64,000 nt of DNA from Acidisoma sp. L85 (GTDB lineage: Bacteria; Pseudomonadota; Alphaproteobacteria; Acetobacterales; Acetobacteraceae): NCBI RefSeq assembly GCF_009765865.1, contig NZ_LMUQ01000061.1:458022-522021 (forward strand). The letters run 5' to 3'. Shown one piece after another: positions 54,607-64,000 of this stretch. The notes below the pieces were generated by a model that worked only from the letters and a program-made list of their open reading frames with translations, made no database searches and had not been told where the DNA came from. Numbering within the stretch: the first letter of the stretch is position 1; every line of letters starts with the position of its first letter. The translations under genes and the position numbers were made by a program.

Positions 54607-54909
54607 GATTTTTCTCCTGTTGAGACCGCAAAATTTCCACAGTTCGCTTAAATTAAGATGAACGGTCCAGTGAAGGCTACGCGATTACGGTTTTGTAAGA
54701 AAGTTGTTCAACCCGCCAAATGGTATTTGCGGCATCGGAATGGCTGACCACGTCGCCATGGGGCTTGGGCGCAATTAGTTACAGCCCCCAATAGGTGTTG
54801 TGCGCCAGAATGGCTGTTAGCCCCTCACTATGGGCTCGCCTTTGTTGACCCCGAATTAAAAACGACCCACCGTTCCGCCTCGAAAACTGAACCTACCGGA
54901 GACTTCGCC

Positions 54910-55581
54910 ATGTCCATGACCAAACTCACCGCCTCTGACGGCCACAGCTTCGGGGCCTACACCGCCGGTGCTAATCATCTGACGGTCGGCCTCGTCGTCG
55001 TGCAGGAGATTTTTGGCGTCAATCCCCACATGCGCCATGCGAGCGATGTGCTCGCCGCTGCCGGGTTCAAGGTGATCTGCCCGGCGGTCTTCGACCGCGC
55101 CGAGCGCGATGTCGAGCTCGGCTATACCGGCGAGGATATGCAGAAGGGCGTCGCCCTGCGCGGCAAGATCAAGGATGCGGATACGCTGCTGGATCTCGAG
55201 GCCGCGGCGACAGCACTCGGCACGCCGCGCGTGGGGATTATCGGCTATTGCTGGGGCGGCACGCTTGCCTGGCTGGGAGCGACCCGGAGCACGAAATTCC
55301 ACGCGGCCTCAGGCTGGTACGGCGGCGGCATCGCGGCGGCCAAGACCGAGACGCCGCATTGCCCCGTGCAATTGCATTTCGGCGCCAAGGACGACCACAT
55401 TCCGCTAACCGATGTCGAGGCAATCCGCCAGGCCCAGCCGGGCGTGGAAGTCTTCGTTTATGACGCGGGCCACGGCTTCGGCTGCGAGGAGCGCGGAAGC
55501 TTTGACCAGGCGAGCTACGATCAGGCCCAGGCGCGCAGCCTCGCCTTCTTCCGCAAGCATCTCGGCTCGACCGCCAACTAA
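54910..55581 (+). CDS. Dienelactone hydrolase family protein
   Basis: A 223-residue alpha/beta hydrolase. The nucleophile is the Cys of IGYCWGGTLAWL (G-x-C-x-G-G), with the Asp in HFGAKDDHIPL and the His in YDAGHGFGC completing the triad; VVVQEIFGVNPHMRHASDVLA is the conserved N-terminal region with the substrate-binding Glu. Such enzymes open lactone rings such as dienelactone, but most genomic paralogues have no assigned substrate. Single gene followed by a hairpin. Confidence 0.9.
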   Translation: MSMTKLTASDGHSFGAYTAGANHLTVGLVVVQEIFGVNPHMRHASDVLAAAGFKVICPAVFDRAERDVELGYTGEDMQKGVALRGKIKDADTLLDLEAAATALGTPRVGIIGYCWGGTLAWLGATRSTKFHAASGWYGGGIAAAKTETPHCPVQLHFGAKDDHIPLTDVEAIRQAQPGVEVFVYDAGHGFGCEERGSFDQASYDQAQARSLAFFRKHLGSTAN

Positions 55582-55595
55582 AGCCAGAGGCTTTT

Positions 55596-55627
55596 CCGGA
55601 CGCGGCGGAAGTTCTCCGCCCGTCCGG
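55596..55627 (+). terminator. Terminator-like hairpin after dienelactone hydrolase gene
   Basis: Arms CCGGACG-C-GGCGGA and TCCGCC-CGTCCGG pair with a single bulged C around a short AGTTC loop, 15 bases after the stop codon. TCT but no long T-run follows. Confidence 0.6.
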
Positions 55628-55838
55628 TCTAGGTGGCGCTCGGACGGCGCACCGTCATCATCTTGCAACACTACACGCTGATAGCTCGCCGTTTTGACAG
55701 GCGAGGGCCGCAGGCTGTACGGTCGCGCGTCGTCTTCGACTTCGCGTAAAGCGATCCAAGGCCCAGATGGCGGGATCTGACCCTCTCCCCGCCTTAGCTC
55801 ATCGCTCGATTTAACGCCTGTCGATGTTGGAGGCCCTG

Positions 55839-58199
55839 ATGGCCCAGCCTTTGTCACCCGAACTTCTTGAGAAAATGCATGCCTATTGGCGCGCAGCGAA
55901 TTATCTTTCGGTGGGGCAGATTTATCTGCAGGACAATCCGCTGCTCGAAAAGCCGCTCACGATGGATCATGTGAAGCGAAGGCTTCTGGGGCATTGGGGC
56001 ACCACACCCGGGTTGAACATGCTCTATATCCATCTCAACCGGCTCATCAAAGATCATGACCTGAACATGATCTATGTCATGGGCCCAGGCCATGGCGGCC
56101 CCGGCATCGTGGCGCAAACCTATCTCGAAGGGTCTTATACGGAGCGCTATCCGGCGATCGAGCGCAGCCGCAACGGGCTGCACCGGCTATTCCGCCAATT
56201 TTCCTGGCCCTATGGAATTCCCAGCCACGTCGCGCCGGAAACGCCTGGCTCGATCCATGAGGGCGGCGAGCTTGGTTATTCTCTGGCGCACGCCTATGGC
56301 GCGGCTTTCGACAATCCGGATCTGATCGTCGCCTGCGTCGTCGGCGATGGTGAGGCCGAGACCGGCGCGCTGGCAACAAGCTGGCACTCCAACAAATTCC
56401 TCAATCCCGCGCGTGATGGTGCGGTGCTTCCGATTCTTCATCTCAACGGCTTCAAGATCGCCAATCCGACGATCCTGGCCCGGATCAGCCGCGAGGAGCT
56501 TACCTCACTGTTCCAGGGCTACGGCTACGAGCCGCATTTCGTCGAGGGCGACGATCCGCAGCTAGTGCATCAGGAACTCGCGGCCACGCTCGACACCATC
56601 TACGAAAAAATCCGCGTGATCCAATCGGAAGCGCGCGCCGGCGACGCGAAGGATGTGCGGCGCCCGCGCTGGCCGATGATTATCTTCCGCACGCCGAAAG
56701 GCTGGACCGGACCGAAATTCGTCGACAACAAGCCCGTTGAGGGAACCTGGCGCGCCCATCAGGTGCCGATCGCGGACTTCAAGAACCCCGAGCATCTGCG
56801 GCAACTCGAAGACTGGATGCGGAGCTACAAGCCCGAGGAACTCTTCGACGCAGACGGCAAGTTTTTCGACAAATACGCGGAGATCGCGCCGACCGGACAG
56901 CGCCGCATGGGTGCTAATCCGCATGCCAATGGCGGCGAACTCCTCCAGCCGTTGTCGATGCCGCATTTCCGCGACTATGGCGTGAAGATGGATGCGCCCG
57001 GCACGGTTCACGCGGAAGCGACGCGGGTCTTGGGCCATTTCCTACGCGACGTGATGAAGCTCAGTCTCGGCAAACGCAATTTCCGGGTCTTTGGCCCGGA
57101 CGAGACGGCATCGAACCGGCTGGAAGCCATCTTCGAGGTCGCCGGCAAGGAATGGATGGCTGATGTCGAGGATGTCGACATCAATCTGAGCAAGGAAGGC
57201 CGTGTCATGGAGGTGCTGAGCGAGCATCTCTGTGAGGGCTGGCTCGAAGGCTATCTCCTCACCGGGCGGCACGGCTTCTTCTCCTGCTACGAGGCCTTCA
57301 TCCACATCATCGATTCGATGTTCAACCAGCATGCGAAATGGCTGAAGGTGACACGGAAGATTCCGTGGCGCGAGCCAATCGCGTCGCTGAATTATCTGCT
57401 GTCCTCGCATGTCTGGCGCCAGGATCACAACGGCTTCTCGCATCAGGATCCCGGCTTCATCGACCATGTTGCCGCCAAGAAGTCCGAGATCGTCCGCATT
57501 TATCTGCCGCCCGATGCGAACACGCTTCTATCGGTCGCCGACCATTGCCTGCGCAGCCGCAATTACATCAACCTGATCGTCGCTGGAAAACAACCGGAGT
57601 GGCAGTGGCTCGACATCGATTCCGCCACGCGCCACTGCGCGGCTGGTGCCGGGATCTGGGATTGGGCGAGCAATGATGATGGCGATCCCGATGTGGTGAT
57701 GGCCTGCGCCGGGGATATTCCGACGCTGGAAACCATGGCCGCCGTCACGCTGCTGCGCAGATATGTTCCCGACATCCGCATCCGCGTCGTCAACGTGGTT
57801 GACCTGATGATATTGGAGCCGCAATCCGAGCATCCGCATGGCTGGGAAGACGAAAGCTTCGATGAGCTCTTTACCAAGGATAAGCCGGTCATCTTCGCGT
57901 TCCACGGCTATCCGGGCATCATCCACAAGCTGACCTATCGCCGGCACAATCACGACAACATCCATGTGCGCGGCTACAAGGAAGAGGGCACGACCACAAC
58001 GCCCTTCGACATGGTGGTGCTGAACAACCTCGACCGCTTCCAGCTCGCGCTCGATGCCATCCGGCGCATTCCACGTCTCGCCGATCAGGTGGAAGCCGCG
58101 ACGGCGCGTTACTGGACCGATATGGAGCGCCACAAGCTTTATATCAGCGAACATGGCGACGACATGCCGGAGATTCGCGACTGGCGCTGGATCGCGTGA
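55839..58199 (+). CDS. xfp: Phosphoketolase (xylulose-5-phosphate/fructose-6-phosphate)
   Basis: A 786-residue TPP enzyme that cleaves xylulose-5-phosphate (and/or fructose-6-phosphate) with phosphate to acetyl phosphate plus glyceraldehyde-3-phosphate (or erythrose-4-phosphate). Landmarks: [41 protein letters not shown], the TPP motif [20 protein letters not shown] to [37 protein letters not shown] and [19 protein letters not shown]. The ATG is 5 bases after GGAGG; an ATG five codons earlier is also possible. The end overlaps ackA (GTGA), a coupled acetyl phosphate-producing and -using pair. Confidence 0.95.
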   Translation: MAQPLSPELLEKMHAYWRAANYLSVGQIYLQDNPLLEKPLTMDHVKRRLLGHWGTTPGLNMLYIHLNRLIKDHDLNMIYVMGPGHGGPGIVAQTYLEGSYTERYPAIERSRNGLHRLFRQFSWPYGIPSHVAPETPGSIHEGGELGYSLAHAYGAAFDNPDLIVACVVGDGEAETGALATSWHSNKFLNPARDGAVLPILHLNGFKIANPTILARISREELTSLFQGYGYEPHFVEGDDPQLVHQELAATLDTIYEKIRVIQSEARAGDAKDVRRPRWPMIIFRTPKGWTGPKFVDNKPVEGTWRAHQVPIADFKNPEHLRQLEDWMRSYKPEELFDADGKFFDKYAEIAPTGQRRMGANPHANGGELLQPLSMPHFRDYGVKMDAPGTVHAEATRVLGHFLRDVMKLSLGKRNFRVFGPDETASNRLEAIFEVAGKEWMADVEDVDINLSKEGRVMEVLSEHLCEGWLEGYLLTGRHGFFSCYEAFIHIIDSMFNQHAKWLKVTRKIPWREPIASLNYLLSSHVWRQDHNGFSHQDPGFIDHVAAKKSEIVRIYLPPDANTLLSVADHCLRSRNYINLIVAGKQPEWQWLDIDSATRHCAAGAGIWDWASNDDGDPDVVMACAGDIPTLETMAAVTLLRRYVPDIRIRVVNVVDLMILEPQSEHPHGWEDESFDELFTKDKPVIFAFHGYPGIIHKLTYRRHNHDNIHVRGYKEEGTTTTPFDMVVLNNLDRFQLALDAIRRIPRLADQVEAATARYWTDMERHKLYISEHGDDMPEIRDWRWIA

Positions 58200-59335
58200 A
58201 CGATCGGCATGAGATGGAGGTACTCGCTCTCAACAGCGGCTCCTCCTCTCTCAAGTTTGGGCTATATCGTGTCGGCTCCACGCGGGCCGAATTACTGGTC
58301 ACCGGGGAAGCCGAGTCGATCGGCGACCCCGGCGGCAAGCTCAGCGCGAAAGATGCGCATGGGAACAGCCTGCTATCCGAGACGGCATCGCTTCCGAGCC
58401 AGAAAGAAGCGATCGCGCGTATCGGCAAGCTTCTCGCCGATACCAAGCAGCCCTCGCCCAAGGCGATTGGCCATCGCATTGTGCATGGTGGCCCCAAGCT
58501 GCGGCAGCACTGCATCATCGATGACACTGTTCTCGATGAACTGAAGGCCGCGACAGCCTTCGCGCCGCTGCACACGCCGTCCGCGCTGGCGGTCATCCGC
58601 TTCGCGCAGGAGCATTTTCCTGGGCTACCGCAAGCCGCCTGTTTCGACACCACCTTCCATGCCGCAATGCCGGATGTCGCGCGGGTTCTGCCAATACCGA
58701 AAGTGCTGCTCGCGGAGGGCATCCAACGCTACGGCTTCCACGGCCTCTCCTGCGAATCAATCCTCCACCAACTTGGAAGCGATCCGCCGCGCCGTTTGGT
58801 GATCGCCCATCTCGGCAATGGCGCGAGCGTCACCGCTGTACGCGACGGCAAATCCATCGATACCAGCATGGGGCTGACACCGACCGGCGGTATCATCATG
58901 GGCACACGCACCGGCGACCTCGATCCCGGCGTGCTCGTCTATCTGATGCGCGAGAAGAAATTCGACGCAGCCAAGATCGAGGATCTCGTCGATCACCGAT
59001 CCGGCCTGCAAGGCATCTCGGGCATCGGCCATGACATGCGCGGCCTGCACGAGGCAGCAGCGACCAACCCCGATGCACGCCTCGCCATCAGCATGTTCTG
59101 CTATTCCGTGCGCAAGCAAATCGCCGCGATGATCGGCGCGCTCGGCGGTGTCGATATGATCGTGTTCGCCGGCGGCATCGGCGAACACGACGACGCGGTG
59201 CGAGCGGAAATCTGTGACAACCTACCCTGGATTAGCGGCACCGCTTCCGGCTGCTCAGTGCGCGTCATCCCTTCACAAGAGGACGAACAAATCGCCCGCC
59301 ACAGCTTCGCATTGTCGTCAGCCGCCCCGCGCTAG
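58196..59335 (+). CDS. ackA: Acetate kinase
   Basis: A 379-residue enzyme converting acetyl phosphate and ADP to acetate and ATP. Motifs: [16 protein letters not shown] (phosphate site), [62 protein letters not shown] and [17 protein letters not shown]. It starts at the GTG overlapping xfp; an ATG six codons in is an alternative. With phosphoketolase it gives a short ATP-yielding route from pentose phosphates to acetate. Confidence 0.95.
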   Translation: MNDRHEMEVLALNSGSSSLKFGLYRVGSTRAELLVTGEAESIGDPGGKLSAKDAHGNSLLSETASLPSQKEAIARIGKLLADTKQPSPKAIGHRIVHGGPKLRQHCIIDDTVLDELKAATAFAPLHTPSALAVIRFAQEHFPGLPQAACFDTTFHAAMPDVARVLPIPKVLLAEGIQRYGFHGLSCESILHQLGSDPPRRLVIAHLGNGASVTAVRDGKSIDTSMGLTPTGGIIMGTRTGDLDPGVLVYLMREKKFDAAKIEDLVDHRSGLQGISGIGHDMRGLHEAAATNPDARLAISMFCYSVRKQIAAMIGALGGVDMIVFAGGIGEHDDAVRAEICDNLPWISGTASGCSVRVIPSQEDEQIARHSFALSSAAPR

Positions 59336-59400
59336 CCCGCCAGCGCCGCTTGACATCGCCCCGACCCGCGATCAAAGGCCGACCGGGGAGATAATAAACC

Positions 59401-60048
59401 ATGGCCCGCCTCGACATCGCCGTTCGTGGACTCTTCGCGACGCCGGTCGCGGCGGTCGAGCTGCCGGATGCGGCGGCCCGCAATGCCGAACTCGCCGAGA
59501 TCATCCTCCGCCGCCGGGCCGAAACGCCCTCCGTCCAAGCCTCCAACGCCGGCGGCTGGCATTCCGATCGCGACATCATCGAATGGGGCGGCCCGCGTAT
59601 CACCGAAATCCTGACCCTCGCGCGGCAGGTCGCGAACCATCTCACCGCCGACCGTCAGGGCAAGCCCATCGCCCCGAGCTGGACCATGCAGGCCTGGGCC
59701 AATGTGAATGGACCCGGCGCCGGCAATATCAGCCACTACCATCCCGGCAGCTTCTGGTCCGGCACCTATTACGTCGATGATGGCGGCTGCGCGGAGAATC
59801 CCGCGCTCGGCGGCGAGTTCGAAATGCTCGATCCGCGCGGGCCCGGCCCCGGCATGTACGCCCCGGCGCTGAAATTCGCCGGCGAGGATGGCGCCTCGGT
59901 CGGCGCGGGGGAAACCATCCGGCCACGGCCTGGCCTTTTGTTCCTGTTCCCCTCCTGGCTCTTCCATCAGGTCCGCCCCTATCGCGGCGACGCGCTGCGC
60001 ATCTCCATCGCCTTCAATCTGGGCCTGCCGCAAAGCGAGCGCGGTTGA
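59401..60048 (+). CDS. Putative 2-oxoglutarate-Fe(II) oxygenase (TIGR02466-like)
   Basis: A 215-residue single-domain protein resembling the TIGR02466 family of putative 2OG-Fe(II) dioxygenases. The core shows SWTMQAWANVNGPGAGNISHYHPGSFWSGTYYVDDG with candidate iron His, and PGLLFLFPSWLFHQVRPYRGDALRISIAFNL with the distal His and the Arg that would bind 2-oxoglutarate. Substrate unknown; family members often sit near phage or sugar genes. It stops in a TGATG overlap with glpR, which suggests joint translation although no functional link is known. Confidence 0.75.
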   Translation: MARLDIAVRGLFATPVAAVELPDAAARNAELAEIILRRRAETPSVQASNAGGWHSDRDIIEWGGPRITEILTLARQVANHLTADRQGKPIAPSWTMQAWANVNGPGAGNISHYHPGSFWSGTYYVDDGGCAENPALGGEFEMLDPRGPGPGMYAPALKFAGEDGASVGAGETIRPRPGLLFLFPSWLFHQVRPYRGDALRISIAFNLGLPQSERG

Positions 60049-60842
60049 TGGCGGAGCTGCCGCGCCCCGTCTCCCGCCGGCAGCAGGAGATCGCGACGCT
60101 CATCCGGGAGACCGGCCGGGTGGCGGTGGAGGAGCTGGCCGCGCGCTTCGCCGTCACACCTCAGACCATTCGCCGCGACCTCAACGACCTCAGCGAGGCG
60201 CGGATCATCACCCGTACCCATGGCGGAGCGGTGGTCGGTTCCGGGGTCGAGAACCTCGCCTATGACGCGCGTAAGCTGGTGGCGCGGAGCGAGAAGCGAC
60301 GGATCGGCGAGGCCGCCGCGGCGCTCATCCCCGACCACTCCTCGCTCTTCATCAACCTCGGCACGACGACCGAGGAGGTGGCGCAGGCGATTGCCGGGCG
60401 TCAGGGTTTGCTGGTCATAACGAACAATATCAACGTGGCAAACGCGCTTTATCGCAATACCTCGATCAGCGTGATCATCGCCGGGGGCACCATCCGTGCG
60501 AGCGACGGCGGCGTAGTGGGCCGCATGGCGGCAGAGGTGATCCGGCAGTTCAAGGTCGATACCGCCGTGATCGGCACCTCGGCGATCGACGCGGATGGCA
60601 CGTTGCTCGATTACGACATCCGCGAAGTGCAGGTCTCGCGGGCCATTATCGAAAACGCTCGGCGGGTGGTGCTGGTGACCGACAGCAGCAAATTCAGCCG
60701 CCGCGCCCCCGTGCGGATCGGCCGGCTCGACGAGATCGACGTGCTGGTGATCGACCGCCTGCCCTCCCCGGAGATCGCCGAAATGTGCCGGAGGATGGAA
60801 ATCGAGGTGATCGAGACAGGCGGCGGGCCGGAGGAGGATTAG
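60048..60842 (+). CDS. glpR: DeoR/GlpR-family repressor, probably of glycerol-3-phosphate genes
   Basis: A 264-residue regulator. The N-terminal helix-turn-helix reads VSRRQQEIATLIRETGRVAVEELAARFAVTPQTIRRDLNDL; the sensor domain holds THGGAVV, LFINLGTTTEEVAQAI, VITNNINVANAL and IIAGGTIRASDGGVVG, the pattern of GlpR proteins that bind glycerol-3-phosphate. It directly precedes glpD-glpS-glpT. The ATG is used; the frame also has a TTG one codon earlier. Autoregulation through the tract in the gap downstream is possible. Confidence 0.88.
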   Translation: MAELPRPVSRRQQEIATLIRETGRVAVEELAARFAVTPQTIRRDLNDLSEARIITRTHGGAVVGSGVENLAYDARKLVARSEKRRIGEAAAALIPDHSSLFINLGTTTEEVAQAIAGRQGLLVITNNINVANALYRNTSISVIIAGGTIRASDGGVVGRMAAEVIRQFKVDTAVIGTSAIDADGTLLDYDIREVQVSRAIIENARRVVLVTDSSKFSRRAPVRIGRLDEIDVLVIDRLPSPEIAEMCRRMEIEVIETGGGPEED

Positions 60843-60882
60843 TTTTCGGGTCGGCTACGCCGTCGCCCTTGCTATCACAACC

Positions 60883-60910
60883 GTCATGGCACGCCTTCGC
60901 GTGCCATGAC
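60883..60910. repeat. Palindromic intergenic repeat (REP-like), solo hairpin, copy 3
   Basis: GTCATGGCACG and CGTGCCATGAC arms around CCTTCG form a perfect 28-base hairpin with a stable UUCG-type loop. It equals the right-hand hairpin of the copy at 27.5 kb, here without a partner. It follows glpR by 40 bases and could end that transcript. Confidence 0.8.
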
Positions 60911-60952
60911 GGAGGCGCACGCCCCTGCCCCAGCGCAAAACTCGCAAAAATG

Positions 60953-60986
60953 CTCGTTTTGGTCGCTTGCGTGTTCGTTTTTTTCG
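60953..60986 (+). promoter_or_regulatory. TCGTTTT repeats, candidate GlpR operator
   Basis: CTCGTTTT at 60953-60960 and TTCGTTTTTTTCG at 60974-60986 are spaced about two helical turns apart, upstream of glpD. Tandem TTCG/TTTC-type elements are usual DeoR/GlpR targets. Assignment rests on motif resemblance and position only. Confidence 0.45.
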
Positions 60987-61045
60987 TGATGTAGTCTGAT
61001 CCGAACGGGCGCACGAAAGAACGCGCCCTGGGATGCGGAACTTCC

Positions 61046-62590
61046 TTGGACGCGAGCACTTCACCATCGATCTATGACCTCGCCATCATCGGCGGCGGCA
61101 TCAACGGTTGCGGCATCGCCAGAGATGCGGCTGGCCGTGGGCTGAAGGTATTCCTGTGCGAGCAGCATGATCTCGGCTCGGGCACGTCCTCAGCCTCGAC
61201 CAAGCTGATCCATGGTGGGTTGCGCTACCTCGAATATTACGAATTCCGCCTGGTGCGGGAGGCGCTGATGGAGCGCGAGGTGCTGTGGGGCATCGCGCCG
61301 CATATCGTCTGGCCGCTGCGTTTCCTGCTGCCCTATCACGCGAAGCTGCGGCCGCAATGGCTGCTGCGCACAGGGCTTTTTCTCTATGACCATATCGGCG
61401 GCCGCAAGAAATTGCCGCCCACGCGCACGGTGAATCTGACGCAGGATAAAGTCGGGCTTCCGCTCAAGCCCGAATTCAAGCGCGGCTTCGAATATTCCGA
61501 CTGCTGGGTCGAAGATTCGCGCCTCGTCGTGTTGAATGCGCGCTCCGCCGCCGAATTGGGGGCGACTATCGCGTCGCGTACCCGCTGTGTCTCCGCTGAG
61601 CGCGAGGCCGGCCTCTGGCACCTAACGCTGCGCGAGGAAACGGGCGGCGACACTCGGACGATCACGGCACGCGCCCTGGTCAACGCCGCCGGCCCCTGGG
61701 TCGGCGAGGTCGCACATTCCGTCGTGCGCAGCAATCAGCGCGCGCCGGTCCGGCTGGTCCAGGGCAGCCATATCGTCGTGCCCAAGCTCTATGATCATGC
61801 TGGCTGCTACATCTTTCAGAATGCGGACAAGCGCATTTTCTTCGTTATTCCCTATGAGCAGGATTTCACGCTCATCGGCACCACCGACCAGGACTACAAA
61901 GGCGACCCGACCGGCGTGCATGCCACCGCCGAGGAGATCGCCTATCTCTGCGACTCCGCCAGCGAATATTTGCGGGTGCCGGTGACCTCCGACCAGGTGG
62001 TCTGGACCTATTCCGGCGTCCGTTCGCTCTATGACGAAAGCGGCACCACCGACGCACAGGCGGCGACCCGCGACTATGTTCTGAAGCTGGAAGCAGAGTC
62101 CGGCGCGCCGCCGCTGCTCTCGATCTTTGGCGGCAAAATCACGACCTTTCGGCGCCTTGCGGAATCCGCGCTGGCCCAGCTCGGGCCGCATTTGCCGAAG
62201 GTTCAGGGACGCGCTGCGGGCTGGACAGGACGCGAGCCCCTACCCGGCGGCGACTTTCCGAAGGAGGGCTTCGAGCCGGTTCTGCGCAGCGTCTGCTCGC
62301 GCTATCCCTTCCTGTCCGATCGCCTTGCCCGGCGGCTGCTGCGGGCCTATGGCACGCGCGTCCACATTTTGCTGAACGGCGCAGGTAGTCTGGCGGATCT
62401 CGGCCAGGTTTTCGGCGCGGATTTGACCGAGGCCGAGCTGCGCTACCTTGCCGAACACGAATGGGCGCGCACCGGCGCCGACGTCGTGTGGCGGCGCAGC
62501 AAACTCGGTCTTCGGCTGAACGAAAGCGAAATACTTGCGGTGGATGCGGCTTTGGCGGACATGATTGCCGTTAGGGAGACGGCAAAATGA
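61046..62590 (+). CDS. glpD: FAD-dependent glycerol-3-phosphate dehydrogenase
   Basis: A 514-residue membrane-associated flavoprotein oxidising glycerol-3-phosphate to DHAP and passing electrons to the quinone pool. The FAD loop DLAIIGGGINGCGIARDAAG (residues 11-30) is intact, followed by GSGTSSASTKLIHGGLRYLE, NAAGPWVGE, PYEQDFTLIGTTDQDYKGD and SIFGGKITTFRRLAESAL. The C-terminal helical domain (about 390-510) is complete. The start is a TTG (MDASTS). The stop overlaps glpS (ATGA), giving a glpD-glpS-glpT order as in rhizobia. Confidence 0.95.
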   Translation: MDASTSPSIYDLAIIGGGINGCGIARDAAGRGLKVFLCEQHDLGSGTSSASTKLIHGGLRYLEYYEFRLVREALMEREVLWGIAPHIVWPLRFLLPYHAKLRPQWLLRTGLFLYDHIGGRKKLPPTRTVNLTQDKVGLPLKPEFKRGFEYSDCWVEDSRLVVLNARSAAELGATIASRTRCVSAEREAGLWHLTLREETGGDTRTITARALVNAAGPWVGEVAHSVVRSNQRAPVRLVQGSHIVVPKLYDHAGCYIFQNADKRIFFVIPYEQDFTLIGTTDQDYKGDPTGVHATAEEIAYLCDSASEYLRVPVTSDQVVWTYSGVRSLYDESGTTDAQAATRDYVLKLEAESGAPPLLSIFGGKITTFRRLAESALAQLGPHLPKVQGRAAGWTGREPLPGGDFPKEGFEPVLRSVCSRYPFLSDRLARRLLRAYGTRVHILLNGAGSLADLGQVFGADLTEAELRYLAEHEWARTGADVVWRRSKLGLRLNESEILAVDAALADMIAVRETAK

Positions 62591-63693
62591 GTTTGGTACT
62601 CGATCACGTCGGGCTGACGGTGGGGCAGGAGGTCGTGATCAACGATGTCTCCCTCACTTTCGAGCGCGGCACCATGAACGTGCTGCTCGGGCCCACGCTC
62701 TCCGGCAAAACGACTCTGATGCGGCTGATGGCCGGTCTCGACAAACTGACCGCGGGCACAATTCATGTTCATGGCAAGAATGTCGCCGGCATCCCCGTGC
62801 GCCGCCGTTCGGTGGCCATGGTCTACCAGCAATTCGTCAATTACCCGTCTCTGACGGTCTACGAGAATATCGCCTCGCCGCTGCGCGTCGCCGGTCTGCC
62901 GAAGGCCGAAATCGAGGATCGTGTGACTGAGGCATCCCGCGTGCTGCGGCTCGATCCCTTTCTCGATCGCCTCCCCGCCCAGCTTTCAGGCGGCCAGCAG
63001 CAGCGTACCGCAATCGCCCGCGCGTTGGTGAAACGCGCCGAGCTCGTGCTGCTCGATGAGCCGCTCGCCAATCTCGACTACAAGCTGCGCGAGGAATTGC
63101 GCGAGGAATTGCCCCGCCTTTTCGCCGAAAGCGGCACCATCCTGGTGTACGCCACCACCGAACCCGCCGAGGCGCTGCTCCTCGGCGGCACCACGGCGAC
63201 GCTGTGGCAGGGTCGTGTGACCCAGATCGGCGCCACGCCCTTGGTTTATCGCAAGCCGGCGAATATAGATGCCGCGCGAGTTTTCTCTGACCCGCCCCTC
63301 AATGAAATGGGCGTGACGAAATCGGCGAGTCAGGTAACACTTTCCGATGGTCGCGCGCTGACTTCTGACGCTTTGCTCGCCGGTCTGCCGGATGGGGCGT
63401 ACCGGATTGGTTTCAGGGTCGAGGATGCGCGCATCGGGCCGCCGACCGGTGCCACTGACGCTTTTCCAGGTGTCGTGTCGGTCACCGAGATCAGCGGTTC
63501 GGAGAGTTTCGTGCATCTTGATGTCGGCTTCGCAACCTGGGTCAGCCTCGTCCTCGGTGTGCATGATTGGCAGCCGGGCGCGGCCGCCGAGATTCGTATC
63601 GATCCGCGACGCGTCTTCGTTTTCGATGCCGCCGGTCTGTTGCTGCGTGCGCCGGAGGCGATGTCCGTGTCGCCCCTCGCGGTCATGGCTTGA
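62587..63693 (+). CDS. glpS: Glycerol ABC transporter ATP-binding protein
   Basis: A 368-residue MalK-type ATPase. Walker A is GPTLSGKT (35-42), the variant characteristic of GlpS; Q-loop [17 protein letters not shown], signature [15 protein letters not shown], Walker [13 protein letters not shown] and the switch position reads [12 protein letters not shown], with Thr where a His is usual (H-loop). A TOBE regulatory region occupies about 240-368. Such H-loop variation is expected if GlpS and GlpT work as an asymmetric pair. Named by operon context with glpD. Confidence 0.87.
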   Translation: MSLVLDHVGLTVGQEVVINDVSLTFERGTMNVLLGPTLSGKTTLMRLMAGLDKLTAGTIHVHGKNVAGIPVRRRSVAMVYQQFVNYPSLTVYENIASPLRVAGLPKAEIEDRVTEASRVLRLDPFLDRLPAQLSGGQQQRTAIARALVKRAELVLLDEPLANLDYKLREELREELPRLFAESGTILVYATTEPAEALLLGGTTATLWQGRVTQIGATPLVYRKPANIDAARVFSDPPLNEMGVTKSASQVTLSDGRALTSDALLAGLPDGAYRIGFRVEDARIGPPTGATDAFPGVVSVTEISGSESFVHLDVGFATWVSLVLGVHDWQPGAAAEIRIDPRRVFVFDAAGLLLRAPEAMSVSPLAVMA

Positions 63694-63703
63694 GGGCGCG
63701 CGC

Positions 63704-64000
63704 ATGGCAACGATCACTCTCGACCATATCGCCCACGCCTACCCGGGACCCTCGGGCGCCGAAAAGCGCTATGCCCTCAAGCCGATCGAGCATGTCTGGC
63801 AGAATGGCCGGGCCTATGCGCTGCTCGGCCCCTCAGGCTGCGGCAAGACGACGTTGCTGAATATCATCTCCGGGCTGGTGATTCCCTCGGACGGCCGGCT
63901 GCTATTCGACGGCCAGGATGTCACACGGCTGCCGACCGAGAAGCGCAATATCGCACAGGTCTTCCAGTTCCCGGTGATCTACGACACCATGACGGTCGCG
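63704..64000 (+). CDS. glpT: Glycerol ABC transporter ATP-binding protein, second (3' end outside window)
   Basis: The first 99 codons of a second MalK-type ATPase, running off the window. Walker A LGPSGCGKTTLLNIISG (42-49) and the Q-loop AQVFQFPVIYDTMTV are present. It begins 10 bases after glpS; the name follows the rhizobial glpSTPQUV glycerol importer (not the E. coli GlpT antiporter). Permease and binding-protein genes would be expected just beyond the edge. Confidence 0.85.
   Translation, partial: MATITLDHIAHAYPGPSGAEKRYALKPIEHVWQNGRAYALLGPSGCGKTTLLNIISGLVIPSDGRLLFDGQDVTRLPTEKRNIAQVFQFPVIYDTMTVA

Overview
The window is GC-rich bacterial chromosome with tightly packed, often overlapping genes and frequent GTG/TTG starts. 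Gene content (ABC-type rhamnose and glycerol import, a proA-nadD-rsfS-rlmH-gpmI-envC-ctpA-rppH housekeeping run, a phosphoketolase/acetate kinase pair) suggests an alphaproteobacterium, probably an Acetobacteraceae-like member of the Rhodospirillales. That placement is inference. No phage, insertion sequence, CRISPR array, rRNA or tRNA gene was seen.

Layout. (1) 0-1.2 kb: the 3' part of an AlaX-type tRNA-editing gene and a GNAT acetyltransferase. (2) 1.2-6.3 kb: molybdate/tungstate locus with a short ModE-like regulator, a DipZ-type thiol:disulfide protein, an oxyanion-binding protein and a fused ModB-ModC transporter. A ModE-box-like inverted repeat lies before the binding-protein gene. (3) 6.4-17.6 kb: a GntR-controlled catabolic cluster with Ldh-type dehydrogenase, iron alcohol dehydrogenase, a complete sugar-type ABC importer, SMP-30 lactonase, isochorismatase-fold hydrolase and amidase; its substrate is unknown. 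(4) 17.7-22.1 kb: SYLF protein, M20 peptidase, an S1C protease homologue lacking its catalytic triad, an RlpA-like protein and an NTF2-like protein. (5) 22.3-37.3 kb: an L-rhamnose locus. rhaRSTPQUK runs leftward. Divergent rhaD-rhaI run rightward, followed by a fumarylacetoacetase-family hydrolase and lutABC. Together they would import rhamnose, split it to DHAP plus lactaldehyde, oxidise the latter to lactate and then to pyruvate.

(6) 37.4-40.3 kb: three unrecognised proteins, two of them paralogues of each other. (7) 40.5-45.2 kb: an orphan zinc/manganese-binding protein, transketolase, a small orphan ORF and a second RlpA-like gene. (8) 45.2-54 kb: an AEC transporter and the housekeeping run. 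(9) 54-55 kb: a gap with a G-quadruplex-like motif and a small gene interrupted by an in-frame stop. (10) 54.9-64 kb: dienelactone hydrolase, phosphoketolase plus acetate kinase, a 2OG-oxygenase-like protein, glpR, then glpD-glpS-glpT of a glycerol ABC uptake operon that runs off the right edge.

Metabolically the window centres on sugar and polyol use: rhamnose and glycerol feed DHAP, transketolase and phosphoketolase link pentose phosphates to acetyl phosphate, and acetate kinase recovers ATP. The least explained parts are the orphan proteins in the gaps between conserved operons, the unknown-substrate cluster, and a family of palindromic intergenic repeats at three sites.
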